Assembly: GCA_034432595.1 (NCBI GenBank)
Contig: DAOUBT010000015.1
Location: forward strand, 1-64,000
From: DAOTZR01 sp034432595
Lineage (GTDB): Bacteria > Chloroflexota > Anaerolineae > B4-G1 > SLSP01
Length of the DNA: 64,000 bases
Direction: 5' to 3'
Part shown: piece after piece, positions 1 through 7,873 of the stretch
How the letters are laid out: each line of letters starts with the position of its first letter
Position numbering within the stretch: position 1 is the stretch's first letter
Made by a program: the position numbers and the translations under genes
Notes under the pieces: model-generated
Seen by the model: only the letters and a program-made list of their open reading frames with translations
Told to the model about the DNA's origin: nothing
Database searches by the model: none

Positions 1-105
1 AGCTCTTGAGTGTTCACAACCTCAAGTATCTACAGAGTGCGGTTTTGTTCAAGGGCAGAACCGCCCCGAATTTTGTCTAAACTCGAGTTCAAAGCGGGGT
101 AGAGC

Positions 106-2733
106 ATGAGTCTCATGTCACAGGCTACCATTCTCGTTGTTGAAGATAACGCTTTAATTCGCGAGACGACGCGCGCTGCGTTGGAGAAAGTTGGCTATCG
201 TGTGCTTGAAGCGGCCAACGGACAGGAAGCTGTGGAAAAAGCGCGCCAGCATCACCCGGATCTCATTTTGCTGGACATGGTCATGCCCGAATTGGGCGGT
301 CTTGAAGTGATACAGCGCCTGCGCATGGATTGGGAAACCGCGGATGCGGTCATTATTGTGCTCAGTGGCACCAGGACCGACGACCTCAGCATCGAGCGAG
401 GTTTGTTGGAGGGGGCGGATGCCTATCTCACCCGTCCCATCTCCAACCGTGTGCTTCTGGCCTTCATCCGGGCGCACCTGCGCGCCAAGGAAAACGAACG
501 CATCGCACGGGCGCGGGAACAGCAGTGGCGTCTGTTGTTTGAGGCCAGTCAGGATGGCATGATGATCGCTGCACGGGAGGGGTATGTACTGTTTGCTAAT
601 CCTGTAGCTTGCCATTTATTGGGCCTGGATCCGGAACGGGCGCGCGGCACGTATCTCGACCCTGCCTGGTTGGACGCCGAACGGTTAGAAGTCCGCTTCC
701 CCGCATCCTCCCGTATCCTCGAAATACGTTCCAGGGCGGTGACCTGGGAAGGGGAGCCTGCTTATCTGGTTGTCGTGCGCGATTTAACCTCTCTCTATGA
801 GATGCAGGAGGCGCTGCGCGAAAGTGAGGCGCGCTTCCGTCGTTTAGCGGAGAATGCCGCCGACTTGATTTACCGCTACGATTTCTTCCCCACGCCTCAT
901 TTCAGCTATGTCAACCCCGCGGCGACGGCCATCACGGGGTACACGCCAGAGGAGCATTACGCTGACCCGGACCTGGGCGTGAAGCTGGTGCATCCCGACG
1001 ATCTTCCCCTGTTGGAACAGCTCCGCGCCGGATCCCTGGAAGCCATGCGTCGGCCCGCGGTATTTCGTTGGGTCCACAAAGATGGGCATACCATCTGGAC
1101 GGAACAGCGCAACGTGCCGGTGTTGGATGAGGAAGGCCGTTTGATCGCCATCGAGGGCGTTGCCCGTGATATTACCGCGCAGAAGGAAGCCGAACTGGAG
1201 CGTGAGCGCGCGTCGGAAGCGCTCGCGCAGCAGAAACGCCACCTGGAAAGTGTTCTGGCGGCCATTCCCGAAGGCGTGGTGGTCGTGGATGCGGACGGAC
1301 GGGTACTCCTTTTCAACGAGGCCGCGCATCGCTATCTGGAGGCGTTGCTGGGGCCCGATTGGGCGCAACGCCCCCTGCAGCGGCTCGGCGACTACTCGAT
1401 GGAAGCTTTACGCCGTTCGCCGACAACGCATGGATGGCATGAATGGCATTGGGGGGAACGAATCTTTGAAGTGAAAGCGCGTCCGGTCATTAACGCCGTG
1501 TATGGGCAGACGGTGCTGGTGTTGCATGAGGTGACCGAACAGCGCCGACAGGAACACTATCAGCGGCAACAGGAACGCATGGCCGTGGTAGGGCAGCTTG
1601 CCGCGGGTATCACGCACGATTTCAACAACATCATGACCGTCGTCGCGCTCTACACGCAGGCGACATTGCGTTTGAAAGGGCTTTCCGAAACGGCGCGGGA
1701 GAATCTGGAAATCGTGGCGGAAGAAGTGCAACACGCCACGCGCTTGATTCAGCAGATTTTGGATTTTTCCCGTCGTTCCGAGATGGAACGGCGGCCTTTG
1801 ATGCTGAAATCCTTTGTCAAAGAACTGACCAAATTATTGGAGCATACCTTGCCGGAAACCATCACCGTGCGCTTGAACTATGAAAGCGAGGACGATTACA
1901 CGATATTGGGGGATCCGACAAGGCTGCAACAGGCCCTGCTCAACCTGGTTTTTAACGCACGCGATGCACTGGAAGGGCGCTCTTCGGCCCTGCTGGAACT
2001 GACGTTGGCCCGTCGGCGTGGACCGTTGGTGTGCCACTTCTGTGGGGATGTGACCCAACCTCAGGAATGGATCGTGTTGAGTGTGCGGGATAATGGCACC
2101 GGTATCCCCGAAGCCATCATACCGCATCTTTTTGAGCCTTTCTTCACCACCAAGCCTGCCGGCAAGGGCACGGGCATGGGGCTACTCCAGGTATACGGTA
2201 TTGTAACCTCCCATGAGGGGCATATCGCTTTGCAGACGCGGGAGGGAGTCGGGACGACCTTCACGCTTTATTTCCCGGCTTACGGTAGCGACGATAAAGC
2301 CGCAAGTTCGTCTCTTGCTCAGGAAGTAAGTCGCGGTTCCGGTCAGGTCATTCTGGTCGTGGAAGATCACGAAGCTTTGCGCAAAGCGCTGCTCAATACG
2401 TTGTGGGAGGCCAACTACTGGGCTTTAGAGGCGAGCACCGGTCGGCAGGCTTTGGAGATGATGGAGCAGTATCCCGACATCGCGCTGGTGATAACGGACT
2501 GGGTGATGCCGGAGATGGGCGGTAAAGCGCTGATCGAAGCCTTGCGCGCGCGTGGCTTCACCACGCCGGTCATCGCGTTGACGGGCCATGCTGTCGAGGC
2601 GGAACTGGAAGCCCTGCGCGATGAGCTGGCGGGCTGGCTGATCAAGCCCGTCGCTCAGGAGGACCTGTATCGCCTGATAGACAAGGCGCTGCACCGTGGT
2701 TTTGCTTCTTCGTCCGAAGGCGTCAGCGCATAG
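106..2733 (+). CDS. Soluble hybrid histidine kinase with receiver domains at both ends
   Basis: An 875-residue two-component protein. Domains in order: receiver (about 8-122, predicted phospho-Asp D57 in LLDMVMPE), three PAS-like sensor regions (about 135-235, 240-365 and 380-490), a HisKA dimerisation helix with phospho-acceptor H504 in ITHDFNN, an ATPase domain (N-box NLVFNARDAL, then DNGTGIP and GKGTGMGL), and a second receiver (about 743-860, D798 in ITDWVMPE). No membrane segment is seen, so it should sense a cytoplasmic signal or receive phosphate through its N-terminal receiver. A short segment with a CHFC motif is inserted in the ATPase domain just before DNGTGIP. No output gene adjoins it and the ligand cannot be told. 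The ATG at 106 is used because the receiver fold starts directly after it; the upstream ribosome binding site is weak. Confidence 0.9.
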   Translation: MSLMSQATILVVEDNALIRETTRAALEKVGYRVLEAANGQEAVEKARQHHPDLILLDMVMPELGGLEVIQRLRMDWETADAVIIVLSGTRTDDLSIERGLLEGADAYLTRPISNRVLLAFIRAHLRAKENERIARAREQQWRLLFEASQDGMMIAAREGYVLFANPVACHLLGLDPERARGTYLDPAWLDAERLEVRFPASSRILEIRSRAVTWEGEPAYLVVVRDLTSLYEMQEALRESEARFRRLAENAADLIYRYDFFPTPHFSYVNPAATAITGYTPEEHYADPDLGVKLVHPDDLPLLEQLRAGSLEAMRRPAVFRWVHKDGHTIWTEQRNVPVLDEEGRLIAIEGVARDITAQKEAELERERASEALAQQKRHLESVLAAIPEGVVVVDADGRVLLFNEAAHRYLEALLGPDWAQRPLQRLGDYSMEALRRSPTTHGWHEWHWGERIFEVKARPVINAVYGQTVLVLHEVTEQRRQEHYQRQQERMAVVGQLAAGITHDFNNIMTVVALYTQATLRLKGLSETARENLEIVAEEVQHATRLIQQILDFSRRSEMERRPLMLKSFVKELTKLLEHTLPETITVRLNYESEDDYTILGDPTRLQQALLNLVFNARDALEGRSSALLELTLARRRGPLVCHFCGDVTQPQEWIVLSVRDNGTGIPEAIIPHLFEPFFTTKPAGKGTGMGLLQVYGIVTSHEGHIALQTREGVGTTFTLYFPAYGSDDKAASSSLAQEVSRGSGQVILVVEDHEALRKALLNTLWEANYWALEASTGRQALEMMEQYPDIALVITDWVMPEMGGKALIEALRARGFTTPVIALTGHAVEAELEALRDELAGWLIKPVAQEDLYRLIDKALHRGFASSSEGVSA

Positions 2734-2800
2734 CGGTCTTTTGAAAGCTCCGCCTGTTATCTCACGCCAGGGCAACCATTACCCTTGTTCTTGAGGTTTT

Positions 2801-2839
2801 AGCCGGACGCCCATCCACGTGGACGTCCGGCGCGCTTTT
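2801..2839 (+). terminator. Rho-independent terminator after the hybrid kinase
   Basis: GCCGGACG (2802-2809) pairs with CGTCCGGC (2824-2831), and an inner TCCACGTGGA dyad can extend the stem. TTTT follows at 2836-2839. It lies about 70 bases after the kinase stop codon. Confidence 0.6.
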
Positions 2840-2913
2840 AACCGCAGAAAGCAGGCCATGATGCCGGGCCATCGCCCCCTATCTTTCCGCGTCCAACCTC
2901 ATTTCTCTTCAAG

Positions 2914-2941
2914 TTGTGCTCTCTTCATTGCTTGGTACAAT
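2914..2941 (+). promoter_or_regulatory. Putative sigma70-type promoter for the ligase-like gene
   Basis: TTGTGC (2914-2919), a 16-base spacer and TACAAT (2936-2941), with TGG directly before the -10 (an extended -10). The start codon at 2985 follows a strong AAAGGAGG site. Confidence 0.4.
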
Positions 2942-2984
2942 AAGGCGCTTTTGTCAATTTGTTTTCTTTACGAAAGGAGGTTCC

Positions 2985-4000
2985 ATGCTCAAGGTTGCCC
3001 TGGTCTATAACCTCATCCATCCCGAAATCCTGCAACCGAATGCCCCCATAGATGCCATTGCCGAATATGATTCCCCTGAAACAGTGGAAGCCGTCCAAAA
3101 AGCCCTGGAGGCCGACGGCCACGAGGTGATCCTGCTTGAGGCGGACGAAGCTATCGCGGAAAACCTGCGTCACACGCGCCCCGACATCGTCTTCAATATC
3201 GCCGAAGGGCTGCGTGGCCTGTACCGCGAGTCACATGTCCCGGCCATTTGCGAAATGCTGGGCATTCCTTACACCGGTTCCGACCCGTTGACCCTGGCTT
3301 TGTGTCTGGATAAGGCCGCGCCAAACAAATTCTGATCTATCATGGCCTGACCACGCCCCATTACCAGATTTTTTGGGACGCGCGCGACCCCCTTTCTCCC
3401 GACCTGCGTTTTCCCCTTATCGTGAAGCTGCTGCGTGAAGGCTCCAGCATGGGGCTGACACCCGATTCCGTGGTAGATGATGAGGAAGCGATGCGCCGTC
3501 AGGTCGCTCGCTTGCTCACCACCTATCACGAACCCGTGTTGGCGGAGAAGTTCATCGCCGGGCGTGAGTTTACCGTGCCCATTGTGGGCAACCATCCGCC
3601 GCGCGTCCTGCCCATCATCGAACTGGTCTTCCCTTCACCACGGGACATCGTGTTTTTCTCGCCCGATGACGTTGTGTTGGAACGCTTTCCGGACCTGCGC
3701 GCAAAGCCGCTCCCGCAGCCTCGCCATAAGCCCGTCTGCCCGGCGGACGTGACGCCGGACCTGAAAGCCGCCATCGAAGAAACCGCCTTGCGCGCTTACC
3801 GTGCCCTGGGCTGCCGTGATTGGTCTCGTCTGGAGATGCGCCTGGGTCCGGATGGGAAGCTCTATGTCCTTGAACTCAATCCCATTGCGGGCATTGATCC
3901 CTCCTACTGGTTCGCGCGCTCGGCTTACGCCGCGGGCATGACCTATGCAGACCTGATTCAGACCATTCTCCATGCAGCGTGCGAGCGCTACGGCCTTTGA
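2985..4000 (+). pseudogene. D-Ala-D-Ala ligase-like ATP-grasp gene broken by a frameshift
   Basis: Two reading frames together make one ATP-grasp ligase of about 339 residues. The first part (ATG 2985 behind AAAGGAGG, stop at 3333-3335) starts MLKVALVYNL and contains FNIAEGLRG and GIPYTGSDPLTLAL, typical of the N-terminal half of D-Ala-D-Ala ligase-like proteins. It stops soon after LDKAA. The frame one base back resumes as AKQILIYHGLTTPHY and runs to 4000, carrying the ATP-grasp and metal-binding half (REFTVPIVGNH, RLEMRLGPDG, VLELNPIAGID). The joint lies at about 3318-3322 and fits loss of one base. A complete ddl sits in the dcw cluster at 45908, so this copy is a paralogue of unknown substrate. 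It may be a real pseudogene or an assembly error; no convincing slippery site for programmed frameshifting is present. Confidence 0.75.
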
Positions 4001-4004
4001 GGGG

Positions 4005-4032
4005 TTGCGGTTTCATCCAAACGTTTTATAAT
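4005..4032 (+). promoter_or_regulatory. Putative promoter for the zinc ribbon gene
   Basis: TTGCGG (4005-4010), a 16-base spacer and a consensus TATAAT (4027-4032). The gene starts 38 bases later. Confidence 0.45.
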
Positions 4033-4070
4033 GGGGCGCACGGTTGGAAAGTGTGGGGAGGTGAAATCGT

Positions 4071-4358
4071 ATGCCGTTATATGAGTATGAGTGTCGCGCT
4101 TGTGGCTTGCGCTTCGAGCGCCGGCAGTCCTTTTCCGAGCCGCCTCTGAAAGAATGTCCAGAGTGCGGCGGTGAGGTCTTCCGTCTGATTCAGCCTGCGG
4201 CGATAGTCTTCAAGGGGTCGGGCTTTTACGTTACCGATAGCCGTTCCAAGTCGCCGACGGCCATGCCGGGCACCCGCAAAGAGCACAGCGACACCGAAAA
4301 CGCCTCCAAGCCGGCCAACGCAGCGCAAGCCAAAGCCTCCAACGAGGCCAAAGAGTAG
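4071..4358 (+). CDS. FmdB-family zinc ribbon protein
   Basis: A 95-residue protein starting MPLYEYECRACG, the usual start of FmdB/CxxC_CxxC_SSSS regulatory-type zinc ribbons (about 1-45). Two CxxC pairs, CRAC and CPEC, would bind one zinc. The family is small and poorly characterised; the name comes from a gene near formamidase and the true role is unknown. The C-terminal half is polar and low in complexity (Lys, Ala, Asn) and probably disordered. The start is set by GGGGAGGTGAA upstream. It has its own promoter-like sequence and a strong terminator, so it is probably a single-gene transcript. Confidence 0.85.
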   Translation: MPLYEYECRACGLRFERRQSFSEPPLKECPECGGEVFRLIQPAAIVFKGSGFYVTDSRSKSPTAMPGTRKEHSDTENASKPANAAQAKASNEAKE

Positions 4359-4372
4359 TTGTTCTTCAACCC

Positions 4373-4405
4373 AAGAGGCCCCGCCCTGAGCGGGGCCTCT
4401 TTTTT
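4373..4405 (+). terminator. Strong Rho-independent terminator after the FmdB-like gene
   Basis: AGAGGCCCCGC (4374-4384) pairs perfectly with GCGGGGCCTCT (4390-4400) around a 5-base loop, and the final T of the stem runs into a T-tract (4400-4405). Confidence 0.9.
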
Positions 4406-4560
4406 GTCGGGCGGATTAGAGGCGAGGCAGCTCCCTGCCCCTTGACCGGGTAGGGAAGGCCGTGCCTCCGCTCCTCATGTTGACGCCTTCCAAAGGGTAG
4501 TCCAGGCTGAGTCTCGTGCTACCTTTCTTTTTGCCAGATGCTCAGACAGGTCTGGTAAAA

Positions 4561-6951
4561 TCAGATACGGAGCAAATGCGCGATGGTGGCCCCATCGCCG
4601 CCTTCGGCCTCACGGGCTACCTCGTAGGACATCACCAGCGGGTGTTCATCTAAGAAACGCCGCACGGCGCGCCGCAGCGCCCCCGTCCCCTTGCCGTGCA
4701 CGATGCGCACCCAGGGCAGACCGGCGCGCGCCGCGCTATCCAGGTAGCGGTCCAACCGCGCCAGCGCATCCTCGGTGAGCAGACCGCGCAGGTCGAGCTG
4801 CAAACCCGGCGAGGCAGGGCGTTCGCTGATGGGCAGGCGCAGGCTCTCTTCCGATGGGGCCGCGCGCGCCACCAGCTCGATTTGTTCCAGCGGGACGCGC
4901 ATCCGCGCCGCGCCCAGGCGCACCTGCGCCATGCCATCCTCGATGCTGATCAGCTCGCCCTCGGCGCCCAGGGTGCGCAGGCGCACCGTATCGCCCACCC
5001 GTGGCGGACCATCATCCACCGGCCCGGCCATGGGAGGTGCGGGCACTTCCGGGAGCTTTTCGACGAGCTGCTCGGTTTCGGCAGCCAGGGCGCGCACCTC
5101 TTCCCGCACCTCTGGGGGGGTGGACCAGGATACACGCTCCAGTTTCGCGCGCACGCGGCGCACATCCTCCCGCAACGCCTCCAGCTCTTGCTGAGCCTGC
5201 TCCGCCGCTTGTTGCAACACCGCCCGCCGCTCCGCCTCGATGGCGGCGAGGCGCGCTTGCAGGGCGGCGGCGCGCTCCTCCATGTCCCGGCGCGCGGCGT
5301 AGAGCGCATCACGTTCACGGGCGGCCGTGATGCGCAGCGTGTGCAAATCGTCCAACATATCTTCGACGCGCCGCGCCTGACCGGAAATTTGCGCCTGCGC
5401 CGCGGCGATGATGCTTTCCGGCATGCCCAGTCGCCGCGCGATGGCAAAAGCGTTGGAGCGCCCCGGCAGGCCGATTTCCAGACGGTAGGTGGGAGCTAAC
5501 GTTTCTACGTCGAATTCCATCGCCGCGTTGGTGACGCCGGGCGTTTCGTGCGCGTAGAGCTTGAGTTCAGGGTAGTGCGTGGCGACGCAGGCCGTGACGC
5601 GCTTGTGCCGCAGGTATTCCAGCAGCGCCTGCGCCAGCGCCGCGCCCTCGGTCGGGTCCGTGCCCGCGCCCAGCTCGTCCAGCAGCACCAGATCGCGGTG
5701 ATCCAGCGCCGTGAGGAACGATAGAATGTTCGCCAGATGGCCGGAGAAGGTCGAAAGGCTCTGCTCGATGGATTGCTCATCCCCGATGTCGGCGTACACG
5801 TGCTCGAAACACGAAAGCGCCGCCCCCTCGTCCGCCGGAATGTGCATACCGGCCTGCGCCATCAGCGTGAGCAGGCCCAGGGTCTTGAGCGAGACGGTCT
5901 TGCCGCCGGTGTTCGGGCCGGTAATGATGAGAATATGCGTCTCCGCGTCGAAGACGATGTTCACCGGCACCACCTTGCGCGGGTCCAGCAGCGGATGGCG
6001 CGCGCCGGGCAGACGTATCACCGTGCCCGGATGCAGATTGTCGCCCTGTGGCGTGGGTGGGGTGGCCGGAATAGGGAGCAGTTCCGGTTCGGTCGCCATC
6101 AACGCTTCCGCATAGCGCGCTTTAGCCAGGATGAGGTCCAGCTCGGCGAGGGCATCGAGGGTGTGGATGATGGGCCGGGCGGCAGCGGCGATGTGATGGC
6201 ATAGCTCGGCCAGCAGGCGATAGATTTCCTCGTCCTCAGCCAGCTTCAGTTCGCGCAGCGTGTTGTTGAGTTCCACGACGGCCAGCGGCTCGATGAAAAG
6301 CGTGGCTCCGCTTGCGGAACGGTCATGGACCACGCCCTGAATGTGCCCTCTGGCTTCGGCTTTCACCGGCACGACGAAGCGCCCTTCGCGGCGGGTGATG
6401 ACGGTTTCCTGCAGGTGGCGTGCCGTATCGGCATCGGCGATGAGGCGGCGCAGGCGCTCCTGAATGCGCTCCTGCGTCACGCGCAGCGCGCTGCGGATGC
6501 GCGCCAGTTCGGGCGAGGCGTCGTCGCGCACTTCGCCGCGGTCATCGAGCACGCGCGCGATGGCCTGCGGAATGTGGGGCAGGGGGACGATGCGCGCGGC
6601 GATATCGGCCAGGCCGGGGAAGCTTTCTTCTATACGCAGCAGGGCCCGTTGCAGGCGCTCCGCCCCTTCAAGGGTGGCGCGCACCGCCAACAGTTCTTGC
6701 GGGTCAAGCAGCGCGCCGTGTTCCGCACGTTCCGCGTAAGGGCGGATATCGGTGATGCCACCTAAAGAGAAATCCGGGCGCTGTTGCAGGAGGGAACGGC
6801 CTTCGCGCGTCAGGCGCAGGGCATCGCGCGCCGCGTGCACATCCGGCGATGGGGTTAACTGCAAGGCCAGCTCCGCCCCGCCGGAAAAATCGGCATAGCG
6901 CGCCAAGCGCGCCAGAATTTTGGGATATTCAAGCGTTTCCAGGTGTCTCAT
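4561..6951 (-). CDS. mutS2: Endonuclease MutS2 (Smr-domain MutS homologue)
   Basis: A 796-residue protein of the MutS2 family, which acts on branched DNA or stalled ribosomes rather than in classical mismatch repair. It begins MRHLETLEYPKIL, as MutS2 proteins do. A core helical domain leads to the ABC-type ATPase with Walker A GPNTGGKT (about 340-347) and Walker B LVLLDELGAGTDP (about 420). A long Ala/Arg/Glu-rich coiled coil (about 515-620) follows, then a KOW-like stretch, and the C-terminal Smr nuclease domain (about 720-790) with LDLRG and HGKGTGALR. The ATG at 6951 is chosen over an upstream TTG at 6996 because homology begins here and a purine-rich AGGAT precedes it. It lies downstream of a cvpA-like gene, separated by a perfect hairpin. 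Confidence 0.93.
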   Translation of the reverse strand: MRHLETLEYPKILARLARYADFSGGAELALQLTPSPDVHAARDALRLTREGRSLLQQRPDFSLGGITDIRPYAERAEHGALLDPQELLAVRATLEGAERLQRALLRIEESFPGLADIAARIVPLPHIPQAIARVLDDRGEVRDDASPELARIRSALRVTQERIQERLRRLIADADTARHLQETVITRREGRFVVPVKAEARGHIQGVVHDRSASGATLFIEPLAVVELNNTLRELKLAEDEEIYRLLAELCHHIAAAARPIIHTLDALAELDLILAKARYAEALMATEPELLPIPATPPTPQGDNLHPGTVIRLPGARHPLLDPRKVVPVNIVFDAETHILIITGPNTGGKTVSLKTLGLLTLMAQAGMHIPADEGAALSCFEHVYADIGDEQSIEQSLSTFSGHLANILSFLTALDHRDLVLLDELGAGTDPTEGAALAQALLEYLRHKRVTACVATHYPELKLYAHETPGVTNAAMEFDVETLAPTYRLEIGLPGRSNAFAIARRLGMPESIIAAAQAQISGQARRVEDMLDDLHTLRITAARERDALYAARRDMEERAAALQARLAAIEAERRAVLQQAAEQAQQELEALREDVRRVRAKLERVSWSTPPEVREEVRALAAETEQLVEKLPEVPAPPMAGPVDDGPPRVGDTVRLRTLGAEGELISIEDGMAQVRLGAARMRVPLEQIELVARAAPSEESLRLPISERPASPGLQLDLRGLLTEDALARLDRYLDSAARAGLPWVRIVHGKGTGALRRAVRRFLDEHPLVMSYEVAREAEGGDGATIAHLLRI

Positions 6952-6984
6952 GAATCCTGTGCCTTCAGAAGCATAGAAACAGAC

Positions 6985-7004
6985 GGGGCAACGCAAGTTG
7001 CCCC
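6985..7004 (-). other. Perfect hairpin between the cvpA-like gene and mutS2
   Basis: GGGGCAAC (6985-6992) and GTTGCCCC (6997-7004) form an 8-bp stem with a 4-base loop, 7 bases after the cvpA-like stop codon. On the minus strand it is followed by a moderately T-rich GTCTGTTTCT. It could be a weak terminator or an RNA-processing hairpin that sets the mutS2 level relative to the gene in front. Confidence 0.55.
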
Positions 7005-7011
7005 TCGTGCG

Positions 7012-7542
7012 TTAGAGCAAAGCCGGCGGGTAGCCGTTAAAGAAAAATGGATAAAGCAAGGGACGCAAGATGCTTAACACAGCATCGGTAAAAGGGCGTA
7101 AGCCGGAGCGGGTGTACAAATCGTAATAAAAACTCCACCGTTCCAGATTCACCCACTGCATGGAGACGGCCACTTCCAGCCCCTGCAAGAGCAGGGTCAG
7201 GATAAGCGCGCCCGAAATCAAGCCAATCAGCCCGCCGAAGACGTAATCCAGGAAGCCGAGTTTGGGCAGGGTCGTATCCGGAAAAGCCCAGAGCAGGAAC
7301 AGATACACACCCGCGTAGAACAGCGCCACCAGGAAAATGAATTCCACTCCTTCGCGCAGGCTCACACTTCCCATTTTAATCGCTTTGGTGTACACGGCGA
7401 AAGGACGGTAGAGCAGCCCTGCCGCACCGGTAGCAAGGTAAAGGCTGAACACATTCAGGGCTGCGCGCACGGTGCGCTGATAAGCCTGCCAGCCCGCAAA
7501 AAGCAACACCAGGATAAGCAACAATCCATCGAAAGGCGTCAT
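7012..7542 (-). CDS. CvpA-family membrane protein
   Basis: A 176-residue protein with about four hydrophobic segments. It begins MTPFDGLLLILVLLFAGWQAY and has FLDYVFGGLIGLISGALIL in the middle, the CvpA pattern of a Gly-rich third helix. E. coli CvpA is needed for colicin V production and affects envelope stress, but the molecular role is unsettled. In many bacteria cvpA lies just upstream of mutS2, as here, which supports the call. A second CvpA-like protein of the same length is encoded in the dcw cluster at 42817. The start has GGGGAGG upstream. Confidence 0.75.
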   Translation of the reverse strand: MTPFDGLLLILVLLFAGWQAYQRTVRAALNVFSLYLATGAAGLLYRPFAVYTKAIKMGSVSLREGVEFIFLVALFYAGVYLFLLWAFPDTTLPKLGFLDYVFGGLIGLISGALILTLLLQGLEVAVSMQWVNLERWSFYYDLYTRSGLRPFTDAVLSILRPLLYPFFFNGYPPALL

Positions 7543-7580
7543 TTTTCAGCCTCCCCACTGTTGACATGCCACACGCTGAA

Positions 7581-7607
7581 ATTATACCATAGGTGATAAA
7601 GGCGCAA
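7581..7607 (-). promoter_or_regulatory. Putative promoter for the cvpA-mutS2 unit
   Basis: On the minus strand: TTGCGC (7607-7602), 15 bases, then TATAAT (7586-7581) with TGG directly upstream, giving an extended -10 that compensates for the short spacer. Confidence 0.45.
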
Positions 7608-7654
7608 AGGGTTGAGCCTATTGGGAGTGCGGTGCCATAGAACATGCGGGCGGG

Positions 7655-7685
7655 GTAGGGGGGCGAAGGTATTGCCTTCGCCTAC
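7655..7685. repeat. Dispersed palindromic repeat, copy A
   Basis: The core CGAAGGTATTGCCTTCG is flanked by GTAGG on the left and CCTAC on the right, with two extra G in the left arm. From about 7738 a tail CTGAAAACGCATCGGCAGCG resembles the tail of copy E. The copy lies in the 331-base space (7543-7873) between the divergent cvpA-like and kimA-like genes. Apart from the minus-strand promoter and the ribosome binding site at 7860-7867, nothing else is recognised there. Confidence 0.75.
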
Positions 7686-7873
7686 GCTGCTTTTGTTCCC
7701 CGGCTCTTGCCCACCCGATTTTTCATCACGCTGTTCTCCGGCTGAAAACGCATCGGCAGCGCGTTCAACGATTGCTCCGCTATGGGGTGGCAGGCAGGTA
7801 CGGTTATCTCTCTAAAATCTTGATTCGGGTGTATGATGCGAATATCCTATGTGCCGTTTGAGGAGGTAGAGTT

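Noticed and set aside
3318..3330. Programmed -1 ribosomal frameshift in the ligase-like gene
   Set aside because: No X XXY YYZ heptamer in the right phase and no strong downstream hairpin; a one-base deletion is simpler.
7543..7873. A c-di-AMP (ydaO) riboswitch before the KimA-like gene
   Set aside because: The conserved core sequences of that riboswitch were not seen by eye; a covariance search would decide.
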